DNA of 64,000 nt, from the NCBI RefSeq assembly GCF_963378095.1, contig NZ_OY726397.1, forward strand, positions 434,001-498,000, written 5' to 3'. The notes beneath the pieces were generated by a model, which had not been told where the DNA came from, did no database searches, and saw only the letters and a program-made list of their open reading frames with translations. This stretch comes from Mycolicibacterium sp. MU0053. Lineage in GTDB: Bacteria > Actinomycetota > Actinomycetes > Mycobacteriales > Mycobacteriaceae. How positions within the stretch are numbered: position 1 is the stretch's first letter; each line of letters starts with the position of its first letter. The position numbers were made by a program, and so were the translations under genes. This document shows positions 1 through 10,029 of this stretch, piece by piece.

Positions 1-820
1 TGTTGGCCGCCTCCTCGACCTGGGCGCCTTCCAGCAGGCCCATGGTGAGAATCGCCGAATCGGCCATCACCCCTCGGGTCAGCTCCGCGACCGCCGCGGT
101 GGCCTCGGCCATCGACGCGAAAAAGTGGGTGGCGCCGAACTGTAAGGCCTGTGCGCGCTTGGCCTCGACGGGTTCGACGACGACGATCTTCTCGGCGCCC
201 GCGAGGCGGGCGCCCTGGACTGCGCCGCTGCCGATGCCGCCGAATCCGATGACGACGACGGTGTCCCCGGGCCGGACATCGGCGGTGTTGACCGCCGATC
301 CCCAACCGGTGGTGACCCCGCAGCCGAGCAGGCACGCCCGGGACAGCGGGATGTCGTCGTCGATCTTGACGATCGAGGCCTCGGGCACGGTGCCGTACTG
401 CGAAAAGGTCCCGACCAGCGCCATCACCCCGATGTCCTGCCCCCGGGCGTGCCGGCGGTAGGTGCCGTCGAGTTGGGTTCCGGCCATGATCATCGCGCCG
501 AGGTCGCACAGATTCTGGTGGCCCGTCGAACAGAATCGGCACCGGCCGCAGGCGGGCAGAAACGAGGCCACCACGTGGTCGCCGGGGCTGAGATTGGTGA
601 CGCCGGGCCCCACCTCGCGCACGACGCCCGCGCCCTCGTGGCCGCCGATCAGCGGTAGCGGCGCGGGCAGATCGCCGGTGCGAATGTGTTCATCGGAGTG
701 GCACAATCCGGTGGCCTCCCAGGACACCAGCACCTCGCCGTCCTTAGGCGGATCGAGGTCGATTTCCTCGACGGTCCAGTCACCGCCGTACTCCCAGAGA
801 ATTGCCGCGTTGGTTTTCAT
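1..820 (-). CDS. NDMA-dependent-type zinc alcohol dehydrogenase, 3' end cut by the window
   Basis: This is a medium-chain Zn-dependent alcohol dehydrogenase that oxidises alcohols to aldehydes with a nicotinoprotein or NAD cofactor. The frame starts at ATG 820, preceded by a strong AGGAGG, and stays open to base 1, so about 273 codons are visible of a family near 370. Visible features are the catalytic-zinc segment LCHSDE near residue 40, the GHEGAG motif, the four-cysteine structural zinc loop (ACGRCRFCSTGHQNLC), and the Rossmann glycine motif GFGGIGSGAVQGA. The sequence resembles the mycobacterial NDMA-dependent ADH group, but the substrate cannot be read from sequence. It lies 76 bases downstream of the membrane-protein gene on the same strand and could be read through from it. 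Class is confident; sub-class is moderate. Confidence 0.85.
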   Translation of the reverse strand, partial: MKTNAAILWEYGGDWTVEEIDLDPPKDGEVLVSWEATGLCHSDEHIRTGDLPAPLPLIGGHEGAGVVREVGPGVTNLSPGDHVVASFLPACGRCRFCSTGHQNLCDLGAMIMAGTQLDGTYRRHARGQDIGVMALVGTFSQYGTVPEASIVKIDDDIPLSRACLLGCGVTTGWGSAVNTADVRPGDTVVVIGFGGIGSGAVQGARLAGAEKIVVVEPVEAKRAQALQFGATHFFASMAEATAAVAELTRGVMADSAILTMGLLEGAQVEEAAN

Positions 821-896
821 GGTGCCTCCTGAGAGCCGAGTTCCCGATGGCCTGAGTCTAGGAAGCCGGCCGAGGGTTGCAGCGGTTTCGGCGGGA

Positions 897-1628
897 TCAG
901 TGCAGCGCCAACACCAACCCGGCCATCGCGATGAGCCAACTGGCGAAACTGCCCACCAGAAAGTACTCGGTCACCTCGTCGATGCCGGCGCCCTCGTTGG
1001 CGTCTTTACGTTGTGCGTTGAGTTCCGGGAAACGGATGATGCCCTTCGCGGCGACCACTGCGGAGGCCGCCCCGATCTGTCCACCCACTCCCAGTCCGAC
1101 GATCAGTAGCCGCTCCATGGGACCGAGGAGTCGACCGCCCTTGAGCCGGTCCGACGGCTGCGGCTGACCGGCCGGGCGGACCGCGCCGACGGCACCCAGT
1201 ATCAACCGCACCAACTGGTTTGCAGTCACCAGTTGCAGCAGTACGACCGCGAAGATCAGCAGGGCCCGGGTGGGTTCGATGTCGCCGAGGTCGATCCAAC
1301 GCAGCCAGCGGGCGATCACGCCGGCGACCGGGGACGTCCACCCGGCCAGCGCGATCAACACCGCCGCGGTGGCGCCGAACACCGTCAGCGCCCGGCCCTC
1401 GCGGGTGCCGGTGCGCTCGGCCGCCGACCCGAGCCGTACCCAGGCCACCGAGGCCACCGCGGCGATGGTCAGCAGGACGATGTCGCCGAGGCGCCACAGT
1501 CCCGCGAGCAGGGCCGCGACGAGGACGACGAGCGGACCGGTCGCCAACGGCAGCCACCGGTGGGTCGTGAGCTTGCGGCAGATGTCCGCGAGCCCGACGG
1601 CGGTGAGGAACACCGCGAGCGCGCTCAC
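897..1628 (-). CDS. small integral membrane protein coupled to satD-like gene
   Basis: A 243-residue hydrophobic protein with about five to six predicted membrane segments. The C-terminal part (LERLL/MERLL-type segment, a glycine-rich helix, then an AAKGIIRFPEL-like stretch and a final helix) recalls the C-terminal half of DUF3307-type proteins that often accompany SatD-family genes. That link is from memory and only moderate. I place the start at GTG 1628 because it overlaps the TGA of the upstream SatD-family gene (GTGA overlap), and because the longer open frame reaching to 2006 is only a shadow of that gene. The overlap implies translational coupling. No function is assigned beyond membrane location. 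Confidence 0.7.
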   Translation of the reverse strand: MSALAVFLTAVGLADICRKLTTHRWLPLATGPLVVLVAALLAGLWRLGDIVLLTIAAVASVAWVRLGSAAERTGTREGRALTVFGATAAVLIALAGWTSPVAGVIARWLRWIDLGDIEPTRALLIFAVVLLQLVTANQLVRLILGAVGAVRPAGQPQPSDRLKGGRLLGPMERLLIVGLGVGGQIGAASAVVAAKGIIRFPELNAQRKDANEGAGIDEVTEYFLVGSFASWLIAMAGLVLALH

Positions 1629-2275
1629 CGGACCTGCCGAAGTTCCCGGGCGGCCGCGGCGATCAGGTCCAGGCCGTCGCGGCGGGCGCGCTGCGACACC
1701 GCCGAGGCACTGATCCGCTCCGCCATCGCCAACTCCTTCTTCGACTGCCCGGCGCGCAGTCCTCGCAGGATGCGCAGCGCTCGTTCGTCCAGCGATCCAA
1801 GCAAATGGTCCCGACACATCAGCGCGGCGTTGACCGCATTCGGATCGGCGCCGGTGGGGGTGGCGTTGCGAAAGGCCGTCCGCAACCGGGCGAACCCCGA
1901 TTGCTCCTGTTCGGCGGCAACCCACTCGATGGCCTCGCGGGCGGCCCACCAGCCGGGCCCGTCCTGGATGCCGGACTGCGGGTCCAGTTTGGTGACGGCA
2001 CCCCACCCGATGCCGAACCGGATGTCGATCTCGGGTGTCAGGGTCAGCCGCAGCGAGAATGCCGCGTCGATGGCCAGGCCGACGGTCGGGAAGGTGCCCT
2101 GGAACTCGTCGCCGACGGTGAGCGCGGGCGCGTCGGTCGCGGTGTGGGCCAGCGTCGCCAACCCGGCGGCGAGGCGTCGGTGCAGGTCGCGGCGGTCGGG
2201 GAAGTCCCGCGAGCCCACCACGTCACCGATCAGGGTGGCGGCCAGCGATGAAGCTGATCCCTTCGCATCCGGCAT
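1625..2275 (-). CDS. SatD-family protein with C-terminal helix-turn-helix
   Basis: A 216-residue protein. The N-terminal part has the SatD-family pattern: a TLIGDVVGSRDFPDR start, then VGDEFQGTFP near residue 65 and IRFGIGWGAV near residue 95. The last about 50 residues (from DERALRILRGL) look like a winged or simple helix-turn-helix, so a DNA-binding role is plausible. SatD family members are poorly characterised; the name comes from a streptococcal locus affecting growth in acid. The gene starts at ATG 2275 and its stop overlaps the GTG of the downstream membrane protein. The promoter holds three ATGAAGC-type repeats, one of them inside the first codons, which suggests autoregulation. That is inference. 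Confidence 0.75.
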   Translation of the reverse strand: MPDAKGSASSLAATLIGDVVGSRDFPDRRDLHRRLAAGLATLAHTATDAPALTVGDEFQGTFPTVGLAIDAAFSLRLTLTPEIDIRFGIGWGAVTKLDPQSGIQDGPGWWAAREAIEWVAAEQEQSGFARLRTAFRNATPTGADPNAVNAALMCRDHLLGSLDERALRILRGLRAGQSKKELAMAERISASAVSQRARRDGLDLIAAAARELRQVR

Positions 2276-2310
2276 ATGAAGATAATAGCTTCATTTCAGC
2301 CGAATGAAGC
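2248..2310. promoter_or_regulatory. ATGAAG repeat cluster at the satD-like promoter
   Basis: A perfect inverted repeat, ATGAAG-7 nt-CTTCAT, spans 2276-2294, directly before the start codon at 2275. Further direct ATGAAGC half-sites lie at 2248-2254 (inside the 5' end of the gene) and 2304-2310. Four half-sites in 63 bases at the only promoter position of this operon look like an operator, possibly for the helix-turn-helix of the SatD-like protein itself. No regulator binding is demonstrated. Confidence 0.5.
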
Positions 2311-2318
2311 ATATAGGT

Positions 2319-3392
2319 TCAGTCGACGATCAGGTTCGAGGTCGATCGGAGTTGTGCCACCGCCTGGGCCACGATCGAATCGATCAGTTCGGCGCACGAC
2401 GGCAGGTCCTCCAGGATCCCCGCCACCTGCCCCGACGCCAGCACCCCGGCTTCGGTGTTGCCCTCCACCAGGCCGGCCTTGAGCAGCATCGGCGTGTTGG
2501 CCGCCATCACCACCTGCGACCACGTCAGATCTTTGCCGCGCCGCATGGCCAGACCGTCCTTGACGATCGACCGCCAGGTCATGCCCGTCATCTTCTTGAA
2601 CTTCTGGGCGTTTCCGACCGCCGCGGTGAAGCCTCGCACCGGCGAACCGCTCTCGAGCTTTTCCACCAAACCGGTGCGCAACACGCGGTGCGGCATACCG
2701 TCGACGCGGGTGGAGACCACGGTGCCGTCCAGGCCGGCCTGCAGATAGCGCTGCTTGACCTCATCGGGGACGGTCGAATCCGCGGTGAGCAGGAACCGGG
2801 TGCCCATCGCAACACCGGCAGCACCATAGGACAGCGCGGCCGCCAGGCCCCGGCCGTCGAAGAAGCCGCCCGCCGCGATCACCGGCATCCCGGTGTCGGC
2901 GACGGCGTCGAGCACCGACGGCAGCAGCAGCGTGGTGGCGATCGGACCGGTGTGCCCACCGCCCTCGCCGCCCTGCACGATCACGGCGTCGGCGCCCCAC
3001 GCCGCGACCTTCTTGGCGTGCTTGGCCAACCCCACCGACGGGATCACCACGACGCCGGCATCCTTGAGCTTCGCGATCAGATCCGGCTTTGGGGCCAGGG
3101 CAAAGGAGGCGACCTTGACGCCTTCCCGGATGAGCAGGTCGACGCGCTCGCCCGCGTCCCCGGCGTCGGCGCGCATGTTGATGCCGAAGGGCTTGTCGGT
3201 GGCGGCCTTGACCTTGTCGACGGCGGTCTGCAACTCCGCCAGCGTCATCGTCGCCGATGCCAGGATGCCGAGACCGCCCGCGTTGGAGGTGGCCGCCACG
3301 AGCCGGGCGCCGGCCACCCATCCCATCCCGGTCTGGACGACGGGATGTTTGATGCCGACGAGTTCGGTCAGGGGAGTTTTCAAGAAGGTCAC
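2319..3392 (-). CDS. ipdC: IpdC, flavin-dependent dehydrogenase of steroid C/D-ring degradation
   Basis: A nitronate-monooxygenase-like FMN TIM-barrel protein, the ortholog of M. tuberculosis Rv3553. In the HIP pathway IpdC introduces a double bond into the 5-hydroxy-HIC-CoA intermediate before ring opening (established for the family). Visible are the N-terminal HPVVQTGMGWVAGARL segment, the phosphate-binding GGEGGGHTGP near residue 140 and the AAGGFFDGRGLAAAL / GAAGVAMGTRFL flavin motifs. I choose GTG 3392 over the TTG at 3419 because a GAGGA ribosome site sits 8 bases upstream and the protein then starts with the family-typical FLKTPLTEL. It is the last gene of the echA20-ipdA-ipdB-ipdC transcript, 31 bases after ipdB. 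Confidence 0.9.
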   Translation of the reverse strand: MTFLKTPLTELVGIKHPVVQTGMGWVAGARLVAATSNAGGLGILASATMTLAELQTAVDKVKAATDKPFGINMRADAGDAGERVDLLIREGVKVASFALAPKPDLIAKLKDAGVVVIPSVGLAKHAKKVAAWGADAVIVQGGEGGGHTGPIATTLLLPSVLDAVADTGMPVIAAGGFFDGRGLAAALSYGAAGVAMGTRFLLTADSTVPDEVKQRYLQAGLDGTVVSTRVDGMPHRVLRTGLVEKLESGSPVRGFTAAVGNAQKFKKMTGMTWRSIVKDGLAMRRGKDLTWSQVVMAANTPMLLKAGLVEGNTEAGVLASGQVAGILEDLPSCAELIDSIVAQAVAQLRSTSNLIVD

Positions 3393-3423
3393 TCGCTGTG
3401 TCCTCGGCTCTTCGCGCAAGCGC

Positions 3424-4170
3424 TCATCGCACTTCCTTGTCCCGCAGTGACTTCGGGTCGAGCACCTCGCGCAGCAGCTCGAGTTCCTCGACCTCCGGCA
3501 TCCGGGTGACCTCGGCCGTGTCGAGGCCGTGCACGTCGAAAGCGGTGTTGTCGGCGACTTGATCGGCCTCCACCCCGGGATGCAGCGACAGCGCCCGCAT
3601 GGTGCGGTCGGGGCCGCCGAAATCGAACACGCCGAGGTTGCTCACCACGCGGTAGATGTTGGCGAACCGGTACGCCGGATTGTCGGAATCGACCTTGTCC
3701 CAGCCGATCCCGGAGACGATATCCACCGAATCGGTGAAAACCCGCGTCGTATGGTTGCCCACCCAGTAGCTGGTCGCGTGGTTGATGCTGTTGCCGGGTG
3801 CGCCGCGCACGCCGAACATCTGCCGGGTGGGGTGCTGGATCGGACCGAACGCCGACAGGTTCTGGTTGCCGAACCGGTCGATCTGGTTGGCGCCCATCAC
3901 CACATGGCGTCGCCCCCAGGACAGCGTCTCGAAGACCCGCCCGAACGGCATCCAGCCCTCGACCTCCACCGGGGCTCCGATGGCCGGCGTGTTCGCGATC
4001 AGCCGGGCCTCACCGTCGGTCAACAGGATGTCCGGCGAGAAGGTCAACCGGGCCAACCGCGCACCGATCGAGGCAAGCGTTGTCATTGGACTGACCATGA
4101 TCTCGCCCGCGTCGCGGAACAAGTCGGCGCAGGCCACCGCGCAGACATCAGCGCGACTCACGGTAATCAT
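3424..4170 (-). CDS. ipdB: IpdB, beta subunit of the COCHEA-CoA ring-cleaving hydrolase
   Basis: A 248-residue class I CoA-transferase-fold protein, ortholog of Rv3552. With IpdA it forms a heteromer that opens the last steroid-derived ring of COCHEA-CoA by hydrolysis (known for the family), rather than transferring CoA. Family markers include the N-terminal VCAVACADLFRDAGEIM segment, GWMPFGRVFETLSWGRRHVVMGANQIDRFGNQN in the middle and SYWVGNHTTRVF. ATG 4170 is the start: it overlaps the TGA of ipdA by four bases (ATGA). Longer upstream extensions of the frame are shadows of ipdA. Confidence 0.93.
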   Translation of the reverse strand: MITVSRADVCAVACADLFRDAGEIMVSPMTTLASIGARLARLTFSPDILLTDGEARLIANTPAIGAPVEVEGWMPFGRVFETLSWGRRHVVMGANQIDRFGNQNLSAFGPIQHPTRQMFGVRGAPGNSINHATSYWVGNHTTRVFTDSVDIVSGIGWDKVDSDNPAYRFANIYRVVSNLGVFDFGGPDRTMRALSLHPGVEADQVADNTAFDVHGLDTAEVTRMPEVEELELLREVLDPKSLRDKEVR

Positions 4171-5069
4171 TTCTTCCCCTCCTTGGCGGCCGCAGTGAAC
4201 TTCTCGACCGCGGCCTGGTAGTCGGCTTCGCTGCCCGACAGGTACGTCGTGACGAACTGTTGCCACGTCTCTTCGGAACCGGCCGCCTCGGCGTAGTGCC
4301 GCTGGAACCTCTCGTCGCGGCGGTAATCCGGCTCGGCGGTGGTGAAGTGGGCGCCGCCGGGCGCCTCTACGACGGCATCCACCATCATTCGATTCACCAG
4401 GAGGGCCTGGGGTGGAACGGCTTTCACCAGCTCCTCGGTGGAAACCACCTGCTCCACCGAGAGCAGGCGGCGTTCGGCGGACATCAGGAACAGATCGTCG
4501 AAGTACGGGTCGATCCCGGTGTAGGCGGCGTTGCCCTGCGCGTCGCCGAGGTTGAGGTGCACGAATGCGACGTCGAGGTTCAACGCCGGCATGGCCAGCA
4601 GCTCCTCGTGACCGGCAGCGGCGCCGGAACCGGTGGGGTAGGGCGAGCGCACGGTCTTGAGCTCGTCGCCCCAGAAGCGGCGCACATCGCTGCCGAGCCC
4701 GGCCCGAATGGGCAGGAAGGGCAGGCGTTGTGCGGCGGCCTGCAGCCCGCAGCGCAGCATGCCCTCGTCCATCTCGCGGGCTTCGATCGCACCGGAGGTA
4801 CGGGCCTTGGCGAACCACGGGTCATAGAACGGCGGTGAGTCCAGGGACACGAACCCGTAATAGGCCCGCTTGACCTTGCCGGCCGAGCAGAGCAGGCCGA
4901 GATCGGGACCGCCGTAGGTGACCACGGTCAGATCGGTGATGTCGGTGCGCAGCAGGGCGCGCACGAACGCCATCGGCTTCCGTCGCGATCCCCAGCCGCC
5001 GATGCCGATGGTCATGCCGCTCTCGACGGACGCGACGGCGTCATCGAGAGTTGTTGTCTTGTCTGTCAT
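4167..5069 (-). CDS. ipdA: IpdA, alpha subunit of the COCHEA-CoA ring-cleaving hydrolase
   Basis: A 300-residue CoA-transferase-fold alpha subunit, ortholog of Rv3551 and partner of IpdB. The start TTTLDDAVASVESGMTIGIGGWG shows the glycine-rich N-terminal motif of the family, followed by VTYGGPDLGLL and the EAREMDEGMLRCGLQAAA segment, which contains the conserved glutamate region. Its ATG overlaps the end of echA20 by four bases and its end overlaps ipdB, so the three are translationally coupled, as expected for a stoichiometric complex. Expression should follow the KstR2 box upstream of echA20. Confidence 0.93.
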   Translation of the reverse strand: MTDKTTTLDDAVASVESGMTIGIGGWGSRRKPMAFVRALLRTDITDLTVVTYGGPDLGLLCSAGKVKRAYYGFVSLDSPPFYDPWFAKARTSGAIEAREMDEGMLRCGLQAAAQRLPFLPIRAGLGSDVRRFWGDELKTVRSPYPTGSGAAAGHEELLAMPALNLDVAFVHLNLGDAQGNAAYTGIDPYFDDLFLMSAERRLLSVEQVVSTEELVKAVPPQALLVNRMMVDAVVEAPGGAHFTTAEPDYRRDERFQRHYAEAAGSEETWQQFVTTYLSGSEADYQAAVEKFTAAAKEGKK

Positions 5070-5821
5070 TTCGTCCCCTTGTCGGTGCCGGCGAAGGCGT
5101 CGCGGTGCTCATCGGACACGCCGGCCAGGTTCAGTTCGAACGTAAAGCCCTGCTCCATGCGGTACCTGGCGTTGACCGGTTGCACGTCGATGAAGTTCAG
5201 GGCCTCCTTGGCGGCCCGGATCACCCGGGTGTCCTTGGCGGCGATGTCGCGGGCCACCCGCAGCGCGGCCTCGTCGAGGTCGGCACGTGGCACCACCTCG
5301 TGCACCGAACCGAAGTGGTGCAGCGTGGCCGCGTCGACGGTGGCGGCGGTGAAGAACAGTCGGCGCATCATGTGTTGCGGCACCAGACGGGACAGATGGG
5401 TGGCCGCGCCGAGGGCGCCGCGTTCGACCTCGGGCAGCCCGAACGTCGCATCGTCGGAGGCGACGATCACATCGGAGTTGCCCACCAGGCCGATCCCGCC
5501 GCCGACGCAGAAGCCGTTGACCGCCGCCACCACCGGAACGGCACATTCATAGACCGCCCGGAATGCCTCGTAGCAGCCACGATTCGCATCGATCAGGGCG
5601 GTGAAACCCTCGGTGCGCTGCATCTCCTTGATGTCCACGCCGGCGTTGAAGCCGCGGCCCTCGGCGCGCAGGATCACCACGTGGGTGCTGCGATCGCGAC
5701 CCGCGGCGGTGATCGCGTCGGCGAGTTCGAACCAGCCCGCCGAGGGGATTGCGTTGACCGGTGGATAGTCAACGGTGACCGAGACGATGCCCGGTTCCAG
5801 AGTCTTGGATGTGATCGTCAT
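5066..5821 (-). CDS. echA20: EchA20, crotonase-family hydrolase of HIEC-CoA
   Basis: A 251-residue crotonase-superfamily protein, ortholog of Rv3550. In the pathway it hydrolytically opens ring D of HIEC-CoA to give COCHEA-CoA (known for the family), despite its enoyl-CoA hydratase name. Seen here are the oxyanion-hole segments RAEGRGFNAGVDIKEMQ near residue 55 and NGFCVGGGIGLVGNSDVIVASDDATFGLPEVERG near residue 105. I start at ATG 5821, which puts the KstR2 operator 42 bases upstream. It is the first gene of the minus-strand ipd operon and is divergent from the SDR gene at 5892. Confidence 0.92.
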   Translation of the reverse strand: MTITSKTLEPGIVSVTVDYPPVNAIPSAGWFELADAITAAGRDRSTHVVILRAEGRGFNAGVDIKEMQRTEGFTALIDANRGCYEAFRAVYECAVPVVAAVNGFCVGGGIGLVGNSDVIVASDDATFGLPEVERGALGAATHLSRLVPQHMMRRLFFTAATVDAATLHHFGSVHEVVPRADLDEAALRVARDIAAKDTRVIRAAKEALNFIDVQPVNARYRMEQGFTFELNLAGVSDEHRDAFAGTDKGTK

Positions 5822-5862
5822 TGCGCGTCTCCCTTGGCCCGTCGAACGGGGCCGGTTACCTA

Positions 5863-5876
5863 AGCAAGCACTTGCT
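5863..5876. promoter_or_regulatory. KstR2 operator in the echA20/SDR divergent promoter
   Basis: AGCAAGCACTTGCT is a perfect match to the KstR2 consensus AnCAAGnnCTTGnT. It sits between two divergent starts (5821 minus, 5892 plus), the same position as in M. tuberculosis between echA20 and Rv3549c. It predicts that both operons are derepressed by HIP-CoA. The box lies only 16 bases from GTG 5892, so the SDR transcript has a very short leader. Confidence 0.92.
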
Positions 5877-5891
5877 TGGTACGCTAGCACA

Positions 5892-6671
5892 GTGACCGAT
5901 GAGGCTGACAAGAATCCCATCCGGCTGGGCCTGGCCGGTCGAGTCGTGCTGGTCACCGGCGGCGTACGCGGAGTCGGTGCCGGTATCAGCGCCGTCTTCG
6001 CCGAGCAGGGCGCCACGGTGATCACGTGCGCGCGCCGACCGGTCGACGGGCTGCCCTATGAGTTCCACTCCTGTGACGTCCGCGACGACGAGTCGGTGGC
6101 CGCGCTCATCGCCGCCATCGTGGAACGGCACGGACGCCTCGACGTGGTGGTCAACAACGCGGGCGGCTCGCCCTACGTGCCGGCCGCCGAGGCCTCGGCG
6201 AAGTTCAGCACCAAGATCGTCGAGCTGAACCTGCTTGGCCCCCTGTCGGTTTCGCAACACGCCAATGCCGTCATGCAAACCCAGGACGGTGGCGGTTCGA
6301 TCATCAACATCGGCAGCGTGAGCGGACGGCGGCCGACGCCGGGCACCGCCGCCTACGGCGCCGCGAAGGCCGGGATGGAGAGCATCACCAGCACACTGGC
6401 CGTCGAATGGGCGCCGAAGGTGCGGGTCAACTCCGTGGTGGTCGGCATGGTCGAGACCGAACAGGCCGACCTGTTTTACGGTGACGCCGACTCGATCGCC
6501 GCCATCTCGGCAAACGTGCCGTTGCGCCGGCTGGCTCAACCCTCCGATATCGGTTGGGCGGCAGCCTTTTTGGCATCGGAGGCCGCGTCCTACATCAGTG
6601 GCGCGTCGTTGGAGGTGCACGGCGGGGGCGAACCGCCGCACTACCTGGCCACCACCACCGCGATCAAGTAA
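5892..6671 (+). CDS. short-chain dehydrogenase/reductase, Rv3549c-like
   Basis: A 259-residue SDR oxidoreductase of the KstR2 regulon. Rossmann motif VTGGVRGVGAGI lies near residue 20, NNAG near 93, and the active-site S-x-Y-x3-K set appears as INIGSVSGRR with AAYGAAKAG near residue 160. Its exact substrate in cholesterol C/D-ring degradation is unsettled. I choose GTG 5892, which begins just right of the operator; the open frame to 5775 would run through the operator and into echA20. The next SDR gene follows 29 bases downstream, probably in the same transcript. Confidence 0.85.
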   Translation: MTDEADKNPIRLGLAGRVVLVTGGVRGVGAGISAVFAEQGATVITCARRPVDGLPYEFHSCDVRDDESVAALIAAIVERHGRLDVVVNNAGGSPYVPAAEASAKFSTKIVELNLLGPLSVSQHANAVMQTQDGGGSIINIGSVSGRRPTPGTAAYGAAKAGMESITSTLAVEWAPKVRVNSVVVGMVETEQADLFYGDADSIAAISANVPLRRLAQPSDIGWAAAFLASEAASYISGASLEVHGGGEPPHYLATTTAIK

Positions 6672-6700
6672 CCGCACCACAAACGAAGGAGACACAGGAC

Positions 6701-7606
6701 ATGGGAGTTCTCGACGGCCGCGTCGTCATCGTCACCGGAGCGGGCGGCGGTCTCGGCCGGACCCACGCGCTCGCCGCCGCCGCCGAGGGCGCGCGGGTGG
6801 TGGTCAACGACATCGGCGTGGGCCTGGATGGTTCGCCCGCCGGCGGCGGCAGCGCGGCCCAGAGCGTGGTTGACGAGATCGTTGCGGCCGGCGGCGAAGC
6901 CGTCGCCAACGGGTCCAACGTCGCCGACTGGGAGCAGTCGCAGGCCATGATCCAGACGGCCGTCGACACCTTCGGCGGGCTCGATGTCCTGGTGAACAAC
7001 GCCGGTATCGTGCGCGACCGGATGTTCGCCAACACCACCGAGGACGAGTTCGACGCGGTGGTCGCGGTGCACCTCAAGGGTCACTTCGCCGCGATGCGGC
7101 ATGCCGCCGCGTACTGGCGGGCGAAATCCAAAGCCGGCGAAACCGTCGACGCGCGGATCATCAACACCAGCTCCGGAGCGGGGCTGCAGGGCAGCGTCGG
7201 TCAGGCCAATTACAGTGCCGCCAAGGCCGGAATCGCCGCTCTGACGTTGGTGGCCGCCGCCGAGATGGGTCGCTACGGCGTCACCGTCAACGCGATCGCA
7301 CCGTCGGCGCGCACCCGGATGACCGAGACGGTGTTCGCCGAGATGATGGCGACCCAGGGCGACGAGTTCGACGCCATGGCGCCGGAAAACGTGTCCCCGC
7401 TGGTGGTGTGGCTGGGCAGCCCGCAATCCCGCGACGTCACCGGTCAGGTGTTCGAACTCGAAGGCGGCAAGATTCGGGTCGCCGAGGGCTGGGCGCACGG
7501 CCCGCAGGTGGACAAGGGTGCGCGGTGGGATCCGGCCGAGCTGGGACCGGTGGTCTCCGACCTACTGGCCAAGGCGCGTCCGGCGGTGCCCGTCTACGGG
7601 GCCTAA
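6701..7606 (+). CDS. short-chain dehydrogenase/reductase, Rv3548c-like
   Basis: A 301-residue SDR of the longer type related to the dehydrogenase part of multifunctional beta-oxidation enzymes. It has VTGAGGGLGRTHAL at the N-terminus, a VVVNDIGVGLDG cofactor-selecting segment typical of NAD-linked 17beta-HSD4-like SDRs, NNAGIVRDRMF near residue 105 and the catalytic NTSSGAGLQGS...YSAAKAG set. ATG 6701 follows a clear AAGGAGA. It is the last gene before the strong hairpin at 7636 and is expected to respond to KstR2. A hydroxyacyl-CoA dehydrogenase role on a steroid-derived CoA ester is an inference. Confidence 0.87.
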   Translation: MGVLDGRVVIVTGAGGGLGRTHALAAAAEGARVVVNDIGVGLDGSPAGGGSAAQSVVDEIVAAGGEAVANGSNVADWEQSQAMIQTAVDTFGGLDVLVNNAGIVRDRMFANTTEDEFDAVVAVHLKGHFAAMRHAAAYWRAKSKAGETVDARIINTSSGAGLQGSVGQANYSAAKAGIAALTLVAAAEMGRYGVTVNAIAPSARTRMTETVFAEMMATQGDEFDAMAPENVSPLVVWLGSPQSRDVTGQVFELEGGKIRVAEGWAHGPQVDKGARWDPAELGPVVSDLLAKARPAVPVYGA

Positions 7607-7635
7607 TGGGAGGTCCGGAGACCGCGGAAAGGCAA

Positions 7636-7663
7636 TCGGCCCCCTCGTGCTCGAGGGGGCCGA
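7636..7663 (+). terminator. 12-bp perfect hairpin after the SDR operon
   Basis: TCGGCCCCCTCG pairs perfectly with CGAGGGGGCCGA across a four-base TGCT loop, 29 bases after the SDR stop. There is no T-run, which is usual for mycobacterial intrinsic terminators. It sits between convergent genes and may stop transcription from both sides. Confidence 0.8.
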
Positions 7664-7709
7664 CGCATCTCGTGCTGGCTTAGGGGTCAGGCTGGGCTGA
7701 CGTGCAACA

Positions 7710-7735
7710 GCTCACACCCTGGTCGCTGTGTGAGC
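7710..7735 (-). terminator. 8-bp hairpin downstream of the ddn-like gene
   Basis: GCTCACAC and GTGTGAGC form a perfect inverted repeat with a ten-base loop, about 75 bases beyond the stop of the minus-strand ddn-like gene. It has no T-run, so the terminator role is an inference from position between convergent genes. The remaining bases up to 7810 show nothing else recognisable. Confidence 0.45.
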
Positions 7736-7810
7736 ACCACCACACTAACAAACGCGCACGCCGTTGCGGACGGCACCCCGAGAAGTCCAGCGGAACCTGG
7801 GCGGGATGGG

Positions 7811-8299
<489 letters not shown>

Positions 8300-8688
8300 C
8301 TATCGCGTGAGAAACGGCCGGATACTGGCCCGAATGTGGTGGATCTGCGCTCGTCCGGTCGGACTGTCGGCGGGAATGAGGAATGTCTCGTCGACGCGCG
8401 CGCCGATCTTGCGGCCGAACAACCGCGGTGTGGTCGACAGCTCGAATTGCGCCCGCACCGTGTCGCCGAGGACGGTGAACTCCGGGGTGCTGACCGACTG
8501 GATCACGCGGTACTGCAGACCGCCGTTGAGACTGCGCCGCAGGTGGTTTCCGGAGAACCCGGTCTTGATCCCCAACTCGGTGCGGGTGCAGTCCGGCGCG
8601 AAGGGCACCGCGTCGGCCTGGTGGCTGGCCAATGCCTCGATGTAGGCCCGGGCCGCGGCGATGCGGTCCGCTTCGGGAACCGGGGCCA

Positions 8689-8689
<1 letters not shown>
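8300..8689 (-). CDS. small SnoaL/NTF2-like protein coupled to fadA5
   Basis: A 129-residue protein with the shape of a SnoaL-like (NTF2 fold) protein: an N-terminal helix ADRIAAARAYIEALASHQADAVPFAP, a central LQYRVIQSVSTPEFTVLGDTVRAQFEL strand pair and a C-terminal ARVDETFLIPAD...IHHIRASIRPF strand region. I start it at GTG 8689, which overlaps the TAG of fadA5. The longer frame to 8737 lies inside fadA5. It is nine bases from ddn, so fadA5, this gene and ddn likely form one operon under the KstR box at 9864. Function is unknown; a steroid-binding or isomerase-like role is only a guess from fold and context. Confidence 0.65.
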
Positions 8690-9951
<1,262 letters not shown>

Positions 9952-10029
9952 CTAGACCACGTTGTGTCAGGTTGCCTGCGCAGCCGCTGCTCACGGCGAA
10001 AACCTGCGACCAACACGAGGAGTAAGCAC

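Noticed and set aside
897..2006. A 369-residue minus-strand protein
   Set aside because: Its first about 125 codons run antiparallel to no motif and overlap the SatD-like coding region in another frame. The real gene starts at GTG 1628, where membrane segments begin.
3424..4818. A 464-residue form of IpdB
   Set aside because: The extra N-terminal 216 residues lie inside ipdA in the wrong frame. The ATG at 4170 overlaps the ipdA stop and gives the family's normal length.
9953..9966. Second KstR site (TAGACCACGTTGTG) upstream of cyp125
   Set aside because: It misses two consensus positions (AAC reads ACC and the final A is G), so I count only the perfect site at 9864-9877.
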